This document shows, one piece after another, positions 61,236 to 64,000 of a stretch of 64,000 bases of DNA. A model generated the notes under the pieces. The model was not told where the DNA came from, ran no database searches, and saw only the letters and a list, made by a program, of their open reading frames with translations. This stretch comes from Sediminispirochaeta bajacaliforniensis DSM 16054 (GTDB taxonomy: Bacteria; Spirochaetota; Spirochaetia; DSM-16054; Sediminispirochaetaceae). Numbering within the stretch: the first letter of the stretch is position 1; every line of letters begins with the position of its first letter. The position numbers and the translations under genes are program-made. The stretch spans positions 1-64,000 of the forward strand of contig NZ_KB899420.1 of the NCBI RefSeq assembly GCF_000378205.1, in the 5' to 3' direction.

Positions 61236-62458
61236 ATACAAGTACCAGAGACCATACAACAATCGGCTCTCCCCAGCTTGCCCTCCTCTGGTTCGGTGCG
61301 GCAATCTCCCTGGCCGAGATTCTCACCGGGGCCCTCTACCGCGGCATGGGAACAGGAGGGGCGCTTGCGGCAATCATAGGCGGCCATCTTTTGGGAGGAA
61401 TAGCATTTTTCGCCGTCGGCTGGATCTCCTGGAAAGAGCATAAGGATGCCATCGCCATTGCGGACAGCACCCTGGGGAGGCCGGGAGTAACAAGCTTTGC
61501 CCTGGTAAACGCCCTTCAGCTTATTGGTTGGACAGCGGTGATGATCATCGCCGGAGCCGAGGGACTTGTTGCCGCGAGCAGCGCAGCCGGAATGACGATA
61601 TCGCCTCCGGCCTCCCGGCTGCTGATAGGAGCGCTCCTGCTTATCTGGACCGCAGCTGGACGAAAGGGTATACGGGGCATCAATATGATTGCGGTGGCCC
61701 TTCTCCTGGTCCTTTCACTATTGTGGGCGATCAAGTTGATTACCCTTCCCGCAGGGGAAATTTCGGCCATTTCCAAAGCCCGGGAACCAGATTCCATAGC
61801 CTTTGGGAACATGCTGGAACTGGCGGTCCTCATGCCCCTTTCCTGGCTTCCCCTGATTGGGGACTACACCCGCAGCGCAAAACATGGCCGCAAAGGGGTA
61901 TCGGCCGCAGCCGTCGGCTACTTTCTGGGAAGTTGCGGGATGTATCTGCTGGGGCTGCTTTCCGTCACCAAACTACCCGGCGCAGGGGCGGTTGAGAGCA
62001 TGCTTGCCGTGGGAATGGGAGCGGGCGCCGCCTTCGTCGTCCTCCTATCCACGGTTACCACCGGTTTTCTCGACGTCCATTCTGCGGGAGTCTCCCTCCG
62101 CCTTGCCTTTCCCGCAATAGGAAGGCACGTGGCCCCCTTACTTGTTGGTTTCGCAGGTCTCATGCTTGCCATGCTGCTTCCCGGCGGCTGGTACGAAAGC
62201 TTTCTCTATCTTTTGGGCTCCCTCTTTGCCCCCTTCTTCGGGGTGATTTTCTGCCGCCGCCTCTTCTTTGCAAAAGCCCCGTTATCCATACTCCTGATTA
62301 TTCTCGGCTTTGCAGCCTGGGCGGCAGGGGTCGGAGCCTACTATATCCTCTTGCCCAAGGGAACCCCTCTGGGTGTCTCCCTGCCGGCAATGCTTATCTC
62401 GATGGTCGTCTATTTTCTCTTCATGAAAGGAGCTTATGTATGGAATTCAAAGGCTTAA
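61232..62458 (+). CDS. cytX: CytX-type HMP transporter (NCS1 family)
   Basis: 408 residues from ATG at 61232, after GGAGAGGAGC and overlapping the thiD stop by four bases; the open frame to 61055 lies within thiD. About 12 membrane segments. Motifs LLWFGAAISLAEILTGALYR and LPLIGDYTRSAKHGRKGVSA fit NCS1 cytosine/purine permeases. CytX is the usual importer of hydroxymethylpyrimidine when encoded between thiD and thiM under a TPP riboswitch. Confidence 0.9.
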   Translation: MNTSTRDHTTIGSPQLALLWFGAAISLAEILTGALYRGMGTGGALAAIIGGHLLGGIAFFAVGWISWKEHKDAIAIADSTLGRPGVTSFALVNALQLIGWTAVMIIAGAEGLVAASSAAGMTISPPASRLLIGALLLIWTAAGRKGIRGINMIAVALLLVLSLLWAIKLITLPAGEISAISKAREPDSIAFGNMLELAVLMPLSWLPLIGDYTRSAKHGRKGVSAAAVGYFLGSCGMYLLGLLSVTKLPGAGAVESMLAVGMGAGAAFVVLLSTVTTGFLDVHSAGVSLRLAFPAIGRHVAPLLVGFAGLMLAMLLPGGWYESFLYLLGSLFAPFFGVIFCRRLFFAKAPLSILLIILGFAAWAAGVGAYYILLPKGTPLGVSLPAMLISMVVYFLFMKGAYVWNSKA

Positions 62459-63246
62459 ACACGGCTTTTCACAACATACGCAGTGCATCTCCCCTGATTC
62501 ACCACATCACCAACATGGTGACCATCAACGACTGCGCCAATATCACCCTCGCCTTCGGCGGTGCTCCGGTTATGACAGACTGGGAAGAAGACGCCCTCGA
62601 TATGGTGGAACATGCAGGGGCCCTGGTCCTGAATATGGGGACCCTTAATCCCGATAGTATTGAAGCCATGCTGGCCGCAGGCGGCAGGGCAAGGGAACTC
62701 GGCATTCCCATCATTTTCGACCCGGTCGGGGCAGGAGCCACGGCCCCGCGCCGCAAAGCTGCGAGGCAGATCCTTGAAGGTCTGCGCCCGGACATCGTCA
62801 AGGGAAACGCCGCGGAGATCGCCTTCCTTGCAGGACAGGAGGTGAGGCAGAAAGGGGTCGATTCAACCCTCGAAGAGGGGGTGCTGGAAAGCGTATATAG
62901 CCTGGCCTCTGCCTTCGGCATAATAGTAATTGCAACAGGACGCGAAGACCTCATATCCGACGGCAGCAATACGATTCGGATTTGCGGCGGCTCCGCCATG
63001 ATGGGAAGGATAACCGGCACGGGCTGCATGAGCGCATCGGCCCTCGGATGCTTTGCCTCGGTCTTTCCCTCGAAGCTCGAGGCGGCGGCAGGTGCCATCC
63101 TTGCCATGGACCTGGCCGGAGAGACGGCAGCCCGGGCATTGACCGCAGAAGAAGGCAGCGGCAGCTTCCGTATGCGGCTCATCGATGCAGCAAGCCGTAT
63201 GGACGACAGCACCTTTTTCCACCCGGAGCGGATCAGCCATGTGTAA
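62440..63246 (+). CDS. thiM: Hydroxyethylthiazole kinase
   Basis: 268 residues, ATG after GAAAGGAGC, overlapping the cytX end by 19 bases. PLIHHITNMVTINDCANITL, FDPVGAGAT, VKGNAAEIAFLAG and GRITGTGCMSASALGCFASV with the catalytic Cys. Phosphorylates the thiazole precursor for salvage to thiamine phosphate. Confidence 0.96.
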   Translation: MEFKGLNTAFHNIRSASPLIHHITNMVTINDCANITLAFGGAPVMTDWEEDALDMVEHAGALVLNMGTLNPDSIEAMLAAGGRARELGIPIIFDPVGAGATAPRRKAARQILEGLRPDIVKGNAAEIAFLAGQEVRQKGVDSTLEEGVLESVYSLASAFGIIVIATGREDLISDGSNTIRICGGSAMMGRITGTGCMSASALGCFASVFPSKLEAAAGAILAMDLAGETAARALTAEEGSGSFRMRLIDAASRMDDSTFFHPERISHV

Positions 63247-63913
63247 GCCCATGAAGTCCATGTATAAATCCATCAATGCAGCCATGAGCCTTTGCATCGT
63301 AACCGATGCGGGATTCCGCCCCGAAGACCAGTTCCTTTCCACGGTGGAGACGGCCCTGAAAAACGGTGCGACCATGGTCCAGTACCGGGAAAAAAGCGGA
63401 CGCTATTGCGACAGAGAGATATACGATCGTGGTATGAAGCTGGTGACACTGTGTCGCAGATTCGGTGTTCCGCTGGTCGTGGACGACCGAATCGATATCG
63501 CCATGGCAATCGGTGCCGACGGACTTCACATCGGCCAGAACGACCTTCCTTTGCCGGTTGCAAAGCGAATCTGGCCGGAAGGAGGGATCTTCGGTGTTTC
63601 GGTCGCAGACCTCGGGGAGATGCGGCTGGCCCAGGAACAGGAGGCCGACTATCTCGGAGTCGGGGCCTTTCCCACAACGACAAAGAAGGATTATTCCAAT
63701 GTGGAGGCAAAGCTGTTATCATCGATGGTGAAAGAAAGCAGCCTTCCGATGATGGCCATCGGCGGAATAAATGCCGAAAACGCCTCGATCCCTATCGGGT
63801 GGGGCTGTGTCGGTGTGGCGGTGATTTCGGCGATCTGGAAGGCCCCGGATCCTGCCGCGGCAACGCGACACATCCTGGAAACGGTACGGAAAGCGAAAGG
63901 AGATCGCGCATGA
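63239..63913 (+). CDS. thiE: Thiamine-phosphate synthase
   Basis: 224 residues from ATG at 63239 (GGAG ten bases upstream; an ATG at 63251 is possible). VQYREKSGRYCDREIYDRG, VDDRIDIAMAIGADGLHIGQ, GVGAFPTTTKKD and AIGGINAENAS form the pyrophosphate and pyrimidine sites. Joins HMP-PP and thiazole phosphate. The open frame extends into thiM, but overlap of eight bases is more plausible. Confidence 0.95.
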   Translation: MCKPMKSMYKSINAAMSLCIVTDAGFRPEDQFLSTVETALKNGATMVQYREKSGRYCDREIYDRGMKLVTLCRRFGVPLVVDDRIDIAMAIGADGLHIGQNDLPLPVAKRIWPEGGIFGVSVADLGEMRLAQEQEADYLGVGAFPTTTKKDYSNVEAKLLSSMVKESSLPMMAIGGINAENASIPIGWGCVGVAVISAIWKAPDPAAATRHILETVRKAKGDRA

Positions 63914-64000
63914 AGGAACCGGTCAAAGCACTGCTCTGGGACAAGGACGGAACCCTGGTGGACAGCCTTGAACAATGGGTAGCCCGCGACCGTCGGCTGC
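63910..64000 (+). CDS. HAD-superfamily phosphatase, 5' end only
   Basis: ATG at 63910 overlaps the thiE stop by four bases. 30 codons are visible: MKEPVKALLWDKDGTLVDSL, with the HAD nucleophile motif DKDGTLVDS. The rest is outside the window. Coupling to thiE suggests a thiamine-phosphate phosphatase or a related salvage role; that is inference. Confidence 0.85.
   Translation, partial: MKEPVKALLWDKDGTLVDSLEQWVARDRRL

Noticed and set aside
1-64000. CRISPR arrays, tRNA or rRNA genes
   Set aside because: No regularly spaced direct repeats, cloverleaf-like sequences or rRNA signatures were seen on reading; a tRNAscan or CRISPR search was not possible here.

Overview
The window looks like a chromosomal segment from a free-living, carbohydrate-fermenting spirochaete (Spirochaetota, resembling the Sediminispirochaeta/Spirochaeta group). 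This is an inference from gene content: solute-binding proteins whose signal peptides end in NGQSEG, NGDQE, AGSQE or SQGQQ type junctions, repeated ABC sugar importers with LacI, GntR and AraR-like repressors, two tripartite tricarboxylate transporter (TTT) operons, and FMN_bind/FAD flavoproteins. No rRNA, tRNA, CRISPR array or prophage is visible.

Layout. 1-2.4 kb is a decayed edge: the 5' part of an IS4-type transposase, a TetR fragment without its DNA-binding domain, and a frameshifted, internally deleted flavocytochrome-like gene. 2.8-10.1 kb (minus) is an RbsABC-type sugar importer with a GH4 glycosidase, repressed by an AraR-like GntR/LacI regulator whose TTGTACGTACAA boxes lie before the operon and before its own gene. 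10.2-17.4 kb is a GntR regulator divergent from a TTT operon containing a ketol-acid-reductoisomerase-like protein without the usual catalytic His, an iron alcohol dehydrogenase and an enolase-superfamily dehydratase. 17.6-21.3 kb holds an unknown membrane protein and a secreted tandem phosphatase with a LysM domain. 21.4-27.6 kb is an ABC importer/aminotransferase/DapA-type aldolase operon with a divergent GntR regulator and twin operators.

27.6-38.7 kb has an aldehyde dehydrogenase, a LacI-regulated operon (ABC importer, PfkB kinase, GH4 phospho-glycosidase), and a LacI-kinase-LacI operon. Two near-identical copies of a ~145-bp GC-rich repeat lie beside LacI genes here. 38.9-47.1 kb is a second TTT operon (SDR, Gfo/Idh/MocA, TIM-barrel isomerase, TctCBA, HIT, 2-hydroxyacid dehydrogenase) divergent from a DapA-family aldolase. 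47.3-48.8 kb is an ECF sigma factor, a small membrane protein and a methyltransferase. 48.8-54.0 kb is an ABC importer operon with an amidohydrolase, YjbQ and a PfkB kinase. 54.4-59.2 kb has a GNAT enzyme, a lone contractile-tail sheath protein and a lipoprotein flavoreductase with two FMN_bind domains. 59.3-60.2 kb is a sugar isomerase. 60.2-64 kb is a TPP-riboswitch thiamine salvage operon (thiD, cytX, thiM, thiE, HAD) that runs off the window.

Overall this is a sugar and sugar-acid scavenging region. Each module pairs an importer with one to four catabolic enzymes and usually its own repressor. Every solute-binding-protein gene is followed by a stem-loop, which probably keeps binding protein in excess over permease. 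Substrates are not identifiable from sequence alone. The most unusual items are the KARI-like enzyme, the tandem phosphatase-LysM protein, the orphan tail sheath, the kinase/GH4 pairing and the LacI-associated repeat.
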